A stretch of 64,000 nucleotides of DNA from Garicola koreensis (GTDB taxonomy: Bacteria > Actinomycetota > Actinomycetes > Actinomycetales > Micrococcaceae): assembly GCF_014195445.1 (NCBI RefSeq), contig NZ_JACIBT010000003.1:62001-126000 (forward strand). The letters run 5' to 3'. How positions within the stretch are numbered: the stretch's first letter is position 1; the number at the start of each line of letters is the position of its first letter. The position numbers were made by a program, and so were the translations under genes. The notes beneath the pieces are model-generated. The model ran no database searches, was not told the DNA's origin, and saw nothing but the letters and a program-made list of their open reading frames with translations. Positions 26,785-35,136 of the stretch are shown piece by piece.

Positions 26785-28023
26785 GTGGACATCAACGTCG
26801 TGCTGACGCTGGTCACCAGCGTCGTCATCGTCTTCTGCCTGTTCTCCGTCCTGCTTCAGCGCCTGTCGCTGCCGGGGCCGACCATATGCCTGGCCTTTGG
26901 TGTACTGGTCGGCCCCTTTGCCCTGGATCTGATCCGGTTGGAAGATTTCGGGCTGCCGCCCAGCACCCTGCTGGAGCAGGCCGCGCGCATCACCCTGGCG
27001 ATGAGTCTTGCCGGGATCGCGCTGCGGCTTCCCCACGGGTACTGGCGGCGCAATATCCGCTGGGTTGCCGTCATCATCGGACTGGGCATGGCCGCCATGC
27101 TCCTAGCAGCTGCCGGGGTGCTCTGGGCAGGCCTGCAGGTGCCGCTGCTGGTGGCGCTGCTCTTCGCCGCAATCATCACCCCTACTGACCCTGTGGTCAC
27201 CACACCGATCGTCACCGGACCAGTCGCCGAGGAGCGAATTCCCCAACGGCTGCGGCACAACCTCTCAGCGGAGAGCGGCATCAATGACGGACTGGGCCAC
27301 TTATTCGTGATGCCGATGGTGCTGTTGCTGACCAGCCCGGCCACCGCTGGCGGTGATTTCGCGGCCGTTCTGCTGTGGGAAGTGATCGGCGGTTCGGTCT
27401 TCGGCATGATTCTTGGGTTCCTGATGGGCCACCTGTTCATCCACGTGAAGAAGCGGGGGCTGATGGATGAGTCGTCCTACCTGGTCTTCCTCGTGCCGTT
27501 CAGCCTCTTTCTGCTGGGCTCAGCAACCCTGTTGAACACTGAGGGGCTCTTGGCCGTATTCCTGGGCTCGGCGGTGTTCGGCCAGGTGATCCCGCAGCGG
27601 GACGAGGATGAGGAGGACAAGATCGATGACGCGGTGAATCAGCTCCTGCTGCTTCCGGTGTTCGTGCTGCTGGGCGCCGCGCTGCCCCTGGGGAGGTGGG
27701 CCCAGGAGGGGTGGGTCGTGGCCGCAGTGATCGTGGTGGCAGTGTTCGCCCGGCGGCTGGTCGCACTGTGGGTGCTGCGCCCGCTGCTGAAGCCGCTGCA
27801 CGATCGGTCTGAGACGCTGTTCCTCAGCTGGTTCGGCCCCATCGGGATCTCCGCGCTGTACTACACCATGGTGGCCCAGGACCACACCGGCAACCAGGAC
27901 CTCTTTGTCTGGGCCACTGTGGCGATCACCGCCTCTGTGCTAATCCATGGGGCTTCCACTGCACCGCTGAGTCGCTGGCTGAAGCTCCATGAGCGCCGGG
28001 GGAAGACCTCAGGAACCCCTTAA
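26785..28023 (+). CDS. Cation/proton antiporter (NhaP/CPA1 type)
   Basis: A 412-aa protein with about twelve membrane helices. Conserved CPA features are ITPTDPVVTTPIV (the TDP motif) and the NDG motif in LSAESGINDGLGHLF with its ion-binding Asp. It exchanges Na+ or K+ for protons across the cytoplasmic membrane. GTG start. It overlaps the end of the convergent MarR gene by 4 bases. Confidence 0.92.
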   Translation: MDINVVLTLVTSVVIVFCLFSVLLQRLSLPGPTICLAFGVLVGPFALDLIRLEDFGLPPSTLLEQAARITLAMSLAGIALRLPHGYWRRNIRWVAVIIGLGMAAMLLAAAGVLWAGLQVPLLVALLFAAIITPTDPVVTTPIVTGPVAEERIPQRLRHNLSAESGINDGLGHLFVMPMVLLLTSPATAGGDFAAVLLWEVIGGSVFGMILGFLMGHLFIHVKKRGLMDESSYLVFLVPFSLFLLGSATLLNTEGLLAVFLGSAVFGQVIPQRDEDEEDKIDDAVNQLLLLPVFVLLGAALPLGRWAQEGWVVAAVIVVAVFARRLVALWVLRPLLKPLHDRSETLFLSWFGPIGISALYYTMVAQDHTGNQDLFVWATVAITASVLIHGASTAPLSRWLKLHERRGKTSGTP

Positions 28024-28499
28024 GCCGGTGAGCTGCGGGGATGGGCCTCAATCAGCAGCTCCAGCAATCGGGAAAGCTCCGCTCGGTCGGCTGCACCGAG
28101 CACCGCGAAGAAGTCCTCGGCCTGTTTGAGCCGTTCGCTGCGAATGAGCCCGAAGAGCCGCTGGCCCTGCTCGGTGACGTTGACCCGGGTGGCCCGTCGA
28201 TCTGCAGGGTCCGGATCGCGGCGCACCAGATGTTTGGCCTCCAGCAGGTCAATGACTTCAGTGGCTGATCGAGGGGCGATGCGCAGGCGGTCAGCGATCT
28301 CGCTGAGCCGCATACCTTCCGGATGCTCGCCGGCTTCCGCGCCGTTGTGCATCGTCGAACGCGCCAGGGCCGCCAGCGCCCGGTATTGGTGCGGACTGAG
28401 ATCGAACGGGGTCAATTGGTCCATCCACCCCCGGCGCAGCCTTCGGTTGACGGCGTGAAGCTGGTCGGAGAGCTCTGGTTGCTGCGTTCTATAGGTCAC
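28020..28499 (-). CDS. MarR-family transcriptional regulator
   Basis: A 159-aa winged-helix repressor. It shows LTPFDLSPHQYRALAALAR, the recognition region MRLSEIADRLRIAPRSATEVIDLLEAKHLV and the wing RRDPDPADRRATRVNVTEQG. It is divergent from an ABC exporter gene with a clear palindrome between them, so it most likely represses that exporter and itself in response to a small ligand. Confidence 0.94.
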   Translation of the reverse strand: MTYRTQQPELSDQLHAVNRRLRRGWMDQLTPFDLSPHQYRALAALARSTMHNGAEAGEHPEGMRLSEIADRLRIAPRSATEVIDLLEAKHLVRRDPDPADRRATRVNVTEQGQRLFGLIRSERLKQAEDFFAVLGAADRAELSRLLELLIEAHPRSSPA

Positions 28500-28526
28500 T
28501 GCGACATACTACCTCTATTGCCTGGA

Positions 28527-28543
28527 TACCTCTTAGTGAGGTA
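28527..28543. promoter_or_regulatory. Candidate MarR operator
   Basis: TACCTC-TTAGT-GAGGTA is a perfect 6-bp inverted repeat with a 5-base spacer. It lies between the marR start (28499) and the exporter start (28557). A related TACCTC half-site occurs at 28510-28515 and AACCTC at 28543-28548. This is the typical layout for MarR self-regulation. Confidence 0.6.
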
Positions 28544-28556
28544 ACCTCTTTACATA

Positions 28557-30455
28557 ATGACTGTGACAGCTCAGCCGCGCGGGCAGGCCCACCTCAGCGG
28601 CACCAAGATTGCTCCGGAGGACCGCCAACAGCTGAACCAGCATCCGGTCTCACTGCGGCGCATTGCCCAGCTCTTCGCACCCCATCGAGGGGCCATCACA
28701 CTCGTGGTCGCCCTGATCACGGCATCCTCGGCCATCACCATCGCCCAGCCCTTCCTGGTGCGCGAGGTGATCGACAACGCGCTGCCGAATCAGAACCTGG
28801 CCCTGTTGGCATGGCTGACCGCAGCAATGATCGTCATCGCGGCACTGACGGCTGTGATCGGCGTGGTGCAGACCTGGATGTCGACGCTGATGGGCCAACG
28901 GGTGATGCACGGGCTGCGGGTCAGTCTCTTCACCCATCTGCAAGCTCAGTCCCTGCGGTTCTTCACCCGTACCCGTTCCGGTGAGGTCCAGTCCCGGCTG
29001 ATGAATGACATCTCCGGTATGCAGCAGGTCGTGACAACCACCGCCACCGGCGTCGCGGCGAACATCACCACCGTGGTGGCCACGTTCGTGGCCATGCTTG
29101 CCCTGTCGCCGAGCCTGACGATGATCTCAGTGATCGTGCTGCCTCCGGCCATCTGGCTCTCGCGGCAGGTCGCGAGGCTTCGTCGGCAGTTCACCGATGA
29201 GCGCCAACAGGCTCTTGCTGGCCTCCACACCCAGGTCGAGGAGGGGCTCAGCGTCTCCGGTGCCCGGCTGGCCAAGACTCTGGGCACCACCGAGCGCGAT
29301 GCTGAAAAGTTCACGCTGCGATCACGTGACCTGATCGGCTTGGAAGTCCGCAGCCAGCTGGCCGGCCGCTGGCGCATGGCCACGATGCAGATCGTCTTCG
29401 CGGCTATCCCCGCCGTCATCTACTTCGCGGCAGGGCTGCCCTTCGCCGCAGAGACCATGACCATCGGCACCGTCGTCGCCTTCACCGCGCTGCAGTCCCA
29501 GGTCTTCCGGCCCATGATGGGGCTGCTCAACATTGGGGTGCAGTGGTACACCGCCTTGGCGTTCTTCTCCCGCATCTTCGAGTATCTGGACCTGGTTCCG
29601 GAACTGACACCCGCTGCCAACCCGGTTCGTATGAAACCGGCGCACCTGACTGGCGAGGTGCGCATCTGCGGTGTGGACTTCTCCTACGGCTCGGGCGTCG
29701 CCAACCGCTCGGGCTCCTCCAACGACGCTGAATCCCCCAGCAACACTGACCCCGCCAGTAACCCTGAGTCCCCCAGCACGAATGTGCTGCACGGCGTCGA
29801 CCTGCACATCCCGGCCGGTCGGACCGTCGCTGTCGTGGGACCCACCGGATCCGGAAAATCGACGCTGGCGGCCCTGCTGCCCCGGTTGTACGACCCCACC
29901 GCCGGCACAGTCACCATTGACGGCGTCTCGGTGGATCAGATTCATCCCCAGGATCTGGCCCAGCTTGTCGGCGTCGTCTCCCAGGAGACCTACCTGATCC
30001 ATGCCACCATCCGGGAGAACCTGCTGCTGGCGCGGCCCGAATCATCCGACGCCGACCTGTGGTCAGCCTTGGAGAACGCGGCCCTGGCAGAGACCGTCCG
30101 CCGGCTGCCGGAGGGTCTGGACAGCCTCGTCGGTGCTCGCGGGCACCGATTCTCCGGCGGCGAGCAGCAGCGGTTGGCGATCGCCCGCACGATCCTGCGC
30201 AACCCACCGATCCTGGTGCTGGACGAGGCGACCTCCGCTCTGGACAACACCACCGAAGCCCAGGTCCAGCACGCTCTGAACAAGCTGGCCCAGCAGCGGA
30301 CGACCCTGCTGATCGCCCATCGGCTCGACACGGTCCTGGAGGCCGACAAGGTCGTGGTGCTGGACTCTGGAAGGATCGTCGAATCCGGCGCACCGAGTGC
30401 CCTGCTGAACGGCGACGGCGCCTTCGCCGCCTTAGCGGCGCGCCGCGTGACCTAG
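28557..30455 (+). CDS. ABC exporter, fused permease and ATPase
   Basis: A 632-aa half-transporter. The N-terminal six-helix exporter domain spans about residues 45-330. The C-terminal nucleotide-binding domain has Walker A GPTGSGKSTL, signature FSGGEQQRLAIARTI, Walker B ILVLDEATSAL and the switch His in LLIAHRLDTV. Between the A-loop (VDFSYG) and the second strand (VLHGVDLHIP) is a 30-residue Ser/Asn/Pro-rich insert not usual in this position. It probably works as a homodimer exporting a lipophilic or drug-like compound, under MarR control. Confidence 0.94.
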   Translation: MTVTAQPRGQAHLSGTKIAPEDRQQLNQHPVSLRRIAQLFAPHRGAITLVVALITASSAITIAQPFLVREVIDNALPNQNLALLAWLTAAMIVIAALTAVIGVVQTWMSTLMGQRVMHGLRVSLFTHLQAQSLRFFTRTRSGEVQSRLMNDISGMQQVVTTTATGVAANITTVVATFVAMLALSPSLTMISVIVLPPAIWLSRQVARLRRQFTDERQQALAGLHTQVEEGLSVSGARLAKTLGTTERDAEKFTLRSRDLIGLEVRSQLAGRWRMATMQIVFAAIPAVIYFAAGLPFAAETMTIGTVVAFTALQSQVFRPMMGLLNIGVQWYTALAFFSRIFEYLDLVPELTPAANPVRMKPAHLTGEVRICGVDFSYGSGVANRSGSSNDAESPSNTDPASNPESPSTNVLHGVDLHIPAGRTVAVVGPTGSGKSTLAALLPRLYDPTAGTVTIDGVSVDQIHPQDLAQLVGVVSQETYLIHATIRENLLLARPESSDADLWSALENAALAETVRRLPEGLDSLVGARGHRFSGGEQQRLAIARTILRNPPILVLDEATSALDNTTEAQVQHALNKLAQQRTTLLIAHRLDTVLEADKVVVLDSGRIVESGAPSALLNGDGAFAALAARRVT

Positions 30456-30798
30456 GGACCGCTTTGCCGGATGACCGCGCCCAAACGTGCAGGTGGCTCT
30501 CCGACGCACAGCGCCGCCCGGCGCCCCTCGGAGGCCTGCGCCTACCCTGAAGTAGTGGACATCTGAGATAGGTAGCAGCTGGCGGATGGCCTTAGTTGGA
30601 AGCGGTAGTCTGCGTAGTTGGTGTGTAATCTCGCATCATCGTGGACACTGAATCTCAGTATTTCATGCACACCGGGTCTCAAAGCTTCGTGTGTCCTGTC
30701 TCAGCACATCGAGGACACACGATCTCATGACATCGTGGACAGGGTGTCTCACCACATCGAAGACAGTTGCCCTGCTGGATTCCTGCCACGCTCAACGG
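30456..30798. repeat. IS-end region with 24-base periodic repeats
   Basis: No gene is seen between the ABC exporter stop and the transposase start. From 30637 to 30766 six imperfect direct repeats occur, with unit type CATCGnGGACA then TCTCA. They begin at 30637, 30664, 30687, 30707, 30731 and 30755, the last three exactly 24 bases apart. A related GTGGACA...GAGAT element lies near 30554. They immediately precede the IS481-like transposase, so they are probably transposase-binding sites at the element's left end. Confidence 0.65.
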
Positions 30799-31575
30799 AT
30801 GGCTAATTCTCTTTCACCTCGTGTCCGGGCCGCGATCATCAACTACGACCCCACCCGGCCCAATGCGCTCACAGTCACCGAGTTCTGCCGGTCAGTGAAG
30901 ATCTCTCGCAGCGTGTTCTACAAGATCCGCCGGCGGCGGGGCTCAGGAGTCCACAGCAGCACTGCACCCGCGTTCCCGGGCCCCGAGGACCCCGGCCAGG
31001 CGGTACGGCCCAGAGGTCATCAACGAACTGGTCCGGATCCGTAAGCAGCTCAAAGCTGACGGGTGGGACTATGGGCCACGGTCGATCTACTATGGGGCCA
31101 CCATCCAGGATGCCTTCCCCGGGGAGAAGATTCCGTCGGTGGCGACCATCGCCCGGCTGCTGGCCAGCGTGGGCCAGGTCGAGGCCTCGCCGAAGAAGCG
31201 TCCGAAGTCCTCCTACATCCCCTTCGCTCGCTCGACTGCGATGTCGCTGTGGCAACTCGATGCCTTCGAGTACCGGCTCATCAGTGGGACCACCGCGACG
31301 ATCTATCAGCTGCTCGATGATGCCACCAGATTCGATATGGGCACCAGCGCCTATACCCGCCATGAGAACAGTGCTGATGCCAAAGAGGTGCTCCAACACG
31401 CCATCGCCGCCCACGGGGCTCCACGTGAGCTGCTTTCGGATAACTCCTCGGCCTTCAACCAGCAGCGCCCGGGCGCCATCGGCTCGGTGGAGATCTTCCT
31501 GGCGTCCAAGGGCACCATGCCGATCAGCGGACTGCCCGGTAGGCCCACGACCCAGGGCAAGAATGAGAGATCGCA
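30799..31575 (+). pseudogene. IS481-like transposase, frameshifted and 3'-truncated
   Basis: The reading frame opens MANSLSPRVRAAIINYDPTRP with a helix-turn-helix ending SRSVFYKIRRRRG. Near 30930-30945, in a CGGCGGCGG run, the coding frame shifts by one and continues as AQESTAALHPRSRAP...RRYGPEVINELVRIRKQ. The DDE residues follow in WQLDAFEYRL, LLSDNSSAFN and QGKNERSH. The C-terminus is missing: near 31575 the sequence changes to the end of a RES toxin gene on the other strand. One frameshift plus loss of the right end make it inactive. Confidence 0.85.
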
Positions 31576-32094
31576 TCAGATTTCAATGACGCCTGAATAA
31601 TGAGCACCGGCAATGGCTCTGGTCAACAATCGATTTCGACCTCGGACACTGGCTACATCAATGATTCCTTCACCTAGGTCGACCAGCTCAGCAGCCATCG
31701 CAGAGCTGAGGACCTCATGAGTGTGTGCGCTCTCCACATCGAGGAAAGGCAGTGGGTCATTGAAAACAGCTTCGGCGACTGTGCGCTTGTCTCTCCAGTC
31801 GCGCGGCACTCCTCCGACCATCAAGAAATGAGGGCCCTGCTCTGCCACGTGCTTCCTTATCGCAGGCGCTGGTCGAAACCGCGCCAGCGTCTCCGCGTAG
31901 GCACCCTCTAGATCGCTGGCAAAGTACAGGACCCCGTGACCAGGGACGTCAAAGCGATTGCCGGCGTGTTTGCGTGGACTGTCTTCCGCAGAGATCTCAG
32001 ACCAATGAAAGGGATTATCAGCGCGGGCGACACGATAGAGCCGCTTACCGTTGAGGTCCCTGGTGTCCGGGGCCTCAAGGTGTTCAGGCAGCAT
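31576..32094 (-). CDS. RES-domain toxin, probably C-terminally truncated
   Basis: About 172 aa of a RES-family NAD+-consuming toxin: KRLYRVARADNPFHW, GVLYFASDLEGAYAETLARF and DVASVRGRNRLLTRAIAGAHY. The usual C-terminal strand with the final Ser/Arg pair is missing. The frame ends GVIEI and a stop where the IS481 relic begins, so the IS event cut the gene. The start at 32094 (ATGCTGCC) overlaps the antitoxin stop by 11 bases, giving the usual antitoxin-first coupled order. A longer in-frame start at 32169 lies inside the antitoxin. Confidence 0.8.
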   Translation of the reverse strand: MLPEHLEAPDTRDLNGKRLYRVARADNPFHWSEISAEDSPRKHAGNRFDVPGHGVLYFASDLEGAYAETLARFRPAPAIRKHVAEQGPHFLMVGGVPRDWRDKRTVAEAVFNDPLPFLDVESAHTHEVLSSAMAAELVDLGEGIIDVASVRGRNRLLTRAIAGAHYSGVIEI

Positions 32095-32446
32095 TGAGAT
32101 ACGCGCGAGCTGCGGCCATGACATCCCGGGCAGACCCGTCTCGGATCGCTTCAGCTGGTGAGGCGTCATCCAGCTGGGGGTTCATCCCCATGAACCACGC
32201 CCTGATCGTGGCCGGTTCTTCTTTCTGGCGCAGCAGGGTGTACACGGCGTCGAGATCTCTGACTCTTTTCTCTGAGTCGTAGCGGATGCCGTGGCCGACG
32301 GCCCAGCGCTGAAGGGACCGGTTGTCGACTTCCATGATGAATGACAGTAACGAGGACCCGAAGGCCCCTGTGAGCTCCCCAATGATCTCCGAGACATCTC
32401 TGACCGGGAACTCCGCGGCCGAATGCGTGCGAATAGCTTCGCTCAT
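32084..32446 (-). CDS. RES-partner antitoxin (Xre/MbcA/ParS type)
   Basis: A 120-aa protein beginning MSEAIRTHSAAEFPVRDVSEIIGELTGAFGSSLLSFIMEVDNRSLQRWAVGHGI. A helix-turn-helix-like part is followed by a DUF2384-like C-terminal half (AWFMGMNPQLDDASPAEAIRDGSARDVMAAARAYL). These antitoxins cap the RES active site and repress their own promoter. ATG at 32446 has AGGAGG eight bases upstream. The toxin gene overlaps its end. Confidence 0.85.
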   Translation of the reverse strand: MSEAIRTHSAAEFPVRDVSEIIGELTGAFGSSLLSFIMEVDNRSLQRWAVGHGIRYDSEKRVRDLDAVYTLLRQKEEPATIRAWFMGMNPQLDDASPAEAIRDGSARDVMAAARAYLNAA

Positions 32447-32468
32447 CGAGACCACCTCCTGGCATGTA

Positions 32469-32490
32469 TAGTGCCTCTATTGTCGCACTA
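32469..32490. promoter_or_regulatory. Candidate operator of the RES toxin-antitoxin pair
   Basis: TAGTGC (32469-32474) and GCACTA (32485-32490) form a 6-bp inverted repeat with a 10-base spacer. It lies 23 bases upstream of the antitoxin ATG, over the likely minus-strand promoter (TATACAT). Autoregulation is usual for such pairs. Confidence 0.45.
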
Positions 32491-32497
32491 ACGTCGC

Positions 32498-32700
32498 CTA
32501 AGTGTCACCAAGCTCGATTCTGGAGACCTGCCGCTGTCCGGCTCCGATGCGCTCGGCCAGCTCATCTACATCGGTAGACCGTAGTTCACCGGATAAGACG
32601 TCAACTCGATTTCCGTTCTCGTTCCCGCACGTAGTCCCGCACGCCGGCGACCAGCTCAGCCACACCCTGATCGACGGCCTCCGTCTGGTCATCGATATCT
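32498..32700 (-). pseudogene. Degenerate HTH antitoxin remnant
   Basis: Two fragments in different frames look like parts of one small regulator. DIDDQTEAVDQGVAELVAGVRDYVRERERKSS comes first and then, in another frame, VDELAERIGAGQRQVSRIELGDT, an XRE helix-turn-helix. No intact frame links them and the toxin partner is absent. It is best read as a decayed XRE-type antitoxin gene. Confidence is low because the pieces are short. Confidence 0.35.
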
Positions 32701-32768
32701 AAGCGTGCTCCCAATTGCAACCGGAAGCTCCTGCCGAGTATCGTACATTAGGTGTTACACTATGTCAT

Positions 32769-32999
32769 ATGGCTACACTTACAATACGCACTGATCCAGA
32801 GGTGGAGCGCGCCTTGGAGTCGCTGACCTACGGTGGACTGTCGCGCTCTGAAGCAGCCAGGACTGCGATTCTCGAGGCTGAACGGGCACACCGTCGGGCG
32901 GCGCTTCGGGCTGAGGCCGAGTCGCTGCGCAATGATCCTGAAGACGTCGCGGCCTCGCGTGAGCTGGCTGCGAAGATGGATGCCGTTCGTGCGTGGTGA
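32769..32999 (+). CDS. Ribbon-helix-helix antitoxin (MazE-like)
   Basis: A 76-aa protein, MATLTIRTDPEVERALESLTYGGLSRSEAARTAILEAERAHRR, with an N-terminal RHH DNA-binding strand and helices and a charged C-terminal tail for toxin capture. It overlaps the downstream toxin start by 11 bases. There is no ribosome site before the ATG, but TACACT lies at 32756-32761, so a leaderless message is plausible. The palindrome GTGTTACAC (32752-32760) may be the operator. Confidence 0.85.
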   Translation: MATLTIRTDPEVERALESLTYGGLSRSEAARTAILEAERAHRRAALRAEAESLRNDPEDVAASRELAAKMDAVRAW

Positions 33000-33306
33000 T
33001 CTCTACCGGCTCCGAGCACCTAAGGACGTTCGCGGACACGAGCAGGCCGGAGCACGGTTCGCGGTGGTGCTGCAGTCCGACGACCTCCCGCTGTCCACGT
33101 GGGTCGTTGCACCTACTTCCACCGGGCGGCGCGAGGCATCCTTCCGACCCCAGATCGAGATCGAAGGCACGATGACCCGCGTGATGGTCGAGCAGCTCAC
33201 CGTGGTGGATCCAGAGGCCCGGCTGGGAGACTTCGCCGGCCGCCTGGACGCCGCGGAGTTGCGTGCCGTGGACGCTGCTCTCTTGGTCGTGCTGGGCCTG
33301 GATTGA
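32989..33306 (+). CDS. MazF/PemK-type mRNA interferase toxin
   Basis: A 105-aa protein starting at GTG: VRGDLYRLRAPKDVRGHEQAGARFAVVLQSDDL, with the later VEQLTVVDPEARLGDFAGRLDAAELRAVDAAL. These are the N-terminal RGD strand and the EQ/R segments of the PemK/MazF fold, an endoribonuclease that cuts mRNA. It overlaps its antitoxin and appears complete. Confidence 0.9.
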   Translation: MRGDLYRLRAPKDVRGHEQAGARFAVVLQSDDLPLSTWVVAPTSTGRREASFRPQIEIEGTMTRVMVEQLTVVDPEARLGDFAGRLDAAELRAVDAALLVVLGLD

Positions 33307-33346
33307 AGAACAGCAGGGTCGTCTTCGCACTCATCGCTCAGAGGAC

Positions 33347-33586
33347 TCACGCGGCCCCGGCCTCCCAGACCCGATCGCGCAACCGATCGAAGTACTCCTC
33401 GTTCATCTCCGAGCCGGACCCAGAGCTCATACCGTCCACCAACAAGGTGTGCAGCTGGGAGCGTTGCTGCTGTCGCCGGAGCAGCTGGCGGATGAACTCG
33501 CTGCCGGTGTCATAGCCACGCTCATGGACCTGCTCCTCGTGAGGCTCCTTGATCCCTTCGGGCAATGAGATATTCATTCTCGCCAT
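33347..33586 (-). CDS. ParD-type antitoxin without a visible toxin
   Basis: A 79-aa ribbon-helix-helix protein: MARMNISLPEGIKEPHEEQVHERGYDTGSEFIRQLLRRQQQRSQLHTLLVDG. This is a typical CC2985/ParD pattern, with the conserved GYDTGSEFIRQLLR. A ParE gene normally follows directly, but the 40 bases after this stop lead into the end of the convergent mazF-like gene. It is therefore an orphan, probably after deletion of parE. Confidence 0.8.
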   Translation of the reverse strand: MARMNISLPEGIKEPHEEQVHERGYDTGSEFIRQLLRRQQQRSQLHTLLVDGMSSGSGSEMNEEYFDRLRDRVWEAGAA

Positions 33587-33672
33587 GGAGCTAGCGTAAT
33601 CCTTAGGGCAGTCAGGTTCTTCTCACGGCACTCGGTTACCAACGGTGCTATACCCTGGTTGCCATCGTGCTT

Positions 33673-33927
33673 CCAGACTTTCAGAGGCCGTTGCGGATGG
33701 AGTTGGTGGGAGTCCCTGGGATCGAACCCTTGCTGCCGTTGCTGGACCTGGAGCACCATGAGTTCGAAGCCGTTCTGGGACAGCCGGTGAGGCTGAGCAG
33801 AGTCAGTCCTGCTGATGAGCACGTGTGGCACGTGGTCATCGACCCCCACGCCCCTGCCGCAGAGCTGCGGGCAGAACCGGACAGATGCCGTCTAAGCAGC
33901 GTAGTTCCTACGGCAGAGGACTTTGTG
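33673..33927 (+). pseudogene. Hypothetical gene fragment cut by the ISL3 element
   Basis: A plus-strand frame with strong third-position GC reads MELVGVPGIEPLLPLLDLEHHEFEAVLGQPVRL and HVWHVVIDPHAPAAEL. It runs into the ISL3 inverted repeat at 33928 and ends shortly inside it. The codon bias says it was a real gene; I do not recognise the family. The start is uncertain. The gap from 33587 to about 33672 holds nothing else that I can see. Confidence 0.45.
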
Positions 33928-34057
33928 GGCTCTTCACAATTGAGGGTGTAGTTGGGTTCTGAATCCTCCGGATTCTAGCAGCGACCGGGCGATGTAGTTG
34001 GTGAGGTTCCGGAAGCCCAGGGCTGAGCCGCGCAGGTGTTCCAGTCGGCCATTGATT

Positions 34058-34141
34058 GCTTATGCCGATGTTTGGATTATGCCGACCTTTTCGGGTTGCC
34101 CCTGGTGAGGGCCGTAGGGCGTTGACTCTTGTCGGCATAAT
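34058..34141 (+). repeat. RIT left inverted repeat, 84 bp
   Basis: It begins GCTTATGCCGATGTTTGG and contains TTATGCCGA twice (34060 and 34078) plus the inverted TCGGCATAA near its inner end. It matches the right repeat except for one base in GCCGTAGGG. It ends exactly at the stop codon of the third recombinase gene. Confidence 0.92.
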
Positions 34142-35130
34142 CATAGATTCTCCAGCCAGGTGAGTACGTCGGGTGACGGCGTGTAGGTGCCGGCCTCGAT
34201 TTCGGGGTGGCGGGTCTTGTCGAGGATGTTTTTCTTGGTTTCCATGTCTGCCTGCAGATACATGTCAGTCGTTGAGGTTTGCTCATGGCCCAGCCATAGG
34301 GCGATGAGGCTGACGTCGACTCCGGCGTGAAGCAGATTCATCGCCGTAGTGTGACGCAGCGAATGCATGGTGATGTGCTTACCTCTTAAGGACGGGCAGG
34401 ATGTGCTGGCAGTGCCCAAGTGAATGGCGAGGCGGCGTTCGATGGCGTCGCGTGAAAGGGCCCTGCCGTGCGGCCCGGGAAATAGGGCCTCTCCTGTGCG
34501 GTTTGCGCGTTCTGTGAGGTAACGGTGCATCTGCTCTGCCAGTGGAGTGCTGATGGGTATGGCCCGGTGTTTTCGGCCCTTGCCTTCGCATTCGACATGT
34601 GGGCTGGTGCCGACGTGGATGCTGGGGATGGTCAGTGTGATCAGTTCGCTGACTCTTAACCCGGTGTGGATGACCAGAGCGAGCATCGCCTGGTCGCGCC
34701 GGCCGACCCAGCTGCCCAGATTCGGTGCTGCCAGCAGTGCAGCGCTCTCTGCCTCGTTGAGGTAGCCGATCTGAGGTTTGGAGGTTTTCGCTGGTGGGAT
34801 GGCCAGGATCTGGCGGAGACTCTCAGCGTGTTCTGGGTGATCGGGCAGGGCGTGTGTGAACACAGCACAGATCGCAGTAAGCCGCCCATTGCGTGTCGCG
34901 GCGCTGTTTTCCCGCTCGGTGGCCAGATGCTCCAGAAAGCCGGTGACCACCGACCGGTCAATATCTTCCAGGCGGATGTGATCTGCCGGGGTCGCAGTCG
35001 TGGCGCAGATGTGCTTGATCAGCAGCCGCCAGGCGTCACGGTAGGAGGCGACCGTGTTGGCCGAGAGGTTGCGCTGGGCATGGACGTAGTCGGTGAAGAA
35101 TGCTTGTAGCACTGTGGTGAGGTAGGTCAT
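34141..35130 (-). CDS. Tyrosine recombinase, third gene of the RIT element (RitC-like)
   Basis: A 329-aa phage-type integrase. The N-terminal SAM-like core-binding domain (FFTDYVHAQRNLSANTVASYRDAWR) is followed by the catalytic domain: Arg in HTGLRVSELITL, HSLRHTTAMNLL and LGHEQTSTTDMYLQAD with the nucleophile Tyr. The catalytic set appears complete. It starts seven bases after the second gene's stop and its own stop lies at the inner edge of the left repeat. Confidence 0.92.
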   Translation of the reverse strand: MTYLTTVLQAFFTDYVHAQRNLSANTVASYRDAWRLLIKHICATTATPADHIRLEDIDRSVVTGFLEHLATERENSAATRNGRLTAICAVFTHALPDHPEHAESLRQILAIPPAKTSKPQIGYLNEAESAALLAAPNLGSWVGRRDQAMLALVIHTGLRVSELITLTIPSIHVGTSPHVECEGKGRKHRAIPISTPLAEQMHRYLTERANRTGEALFPGPHGRALSRDAIERRLAIHLGTASTSCPSLRGKHITMHSLRHTTAMNLLHAGVDVSLIALWLGHEQTSTTDMYLQADMETKKNILDKTRHPEIEAGTYTPSPDVLTWLENL

Positions 35131-35136
35131 GGTGAT

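Noticed and set aside
30637-30766. CRISPR-like repeats
   Set aside because: The units are degenerate and contiguous with no unique spacers, no cas genes are nearby, and they adjoin a transposase.
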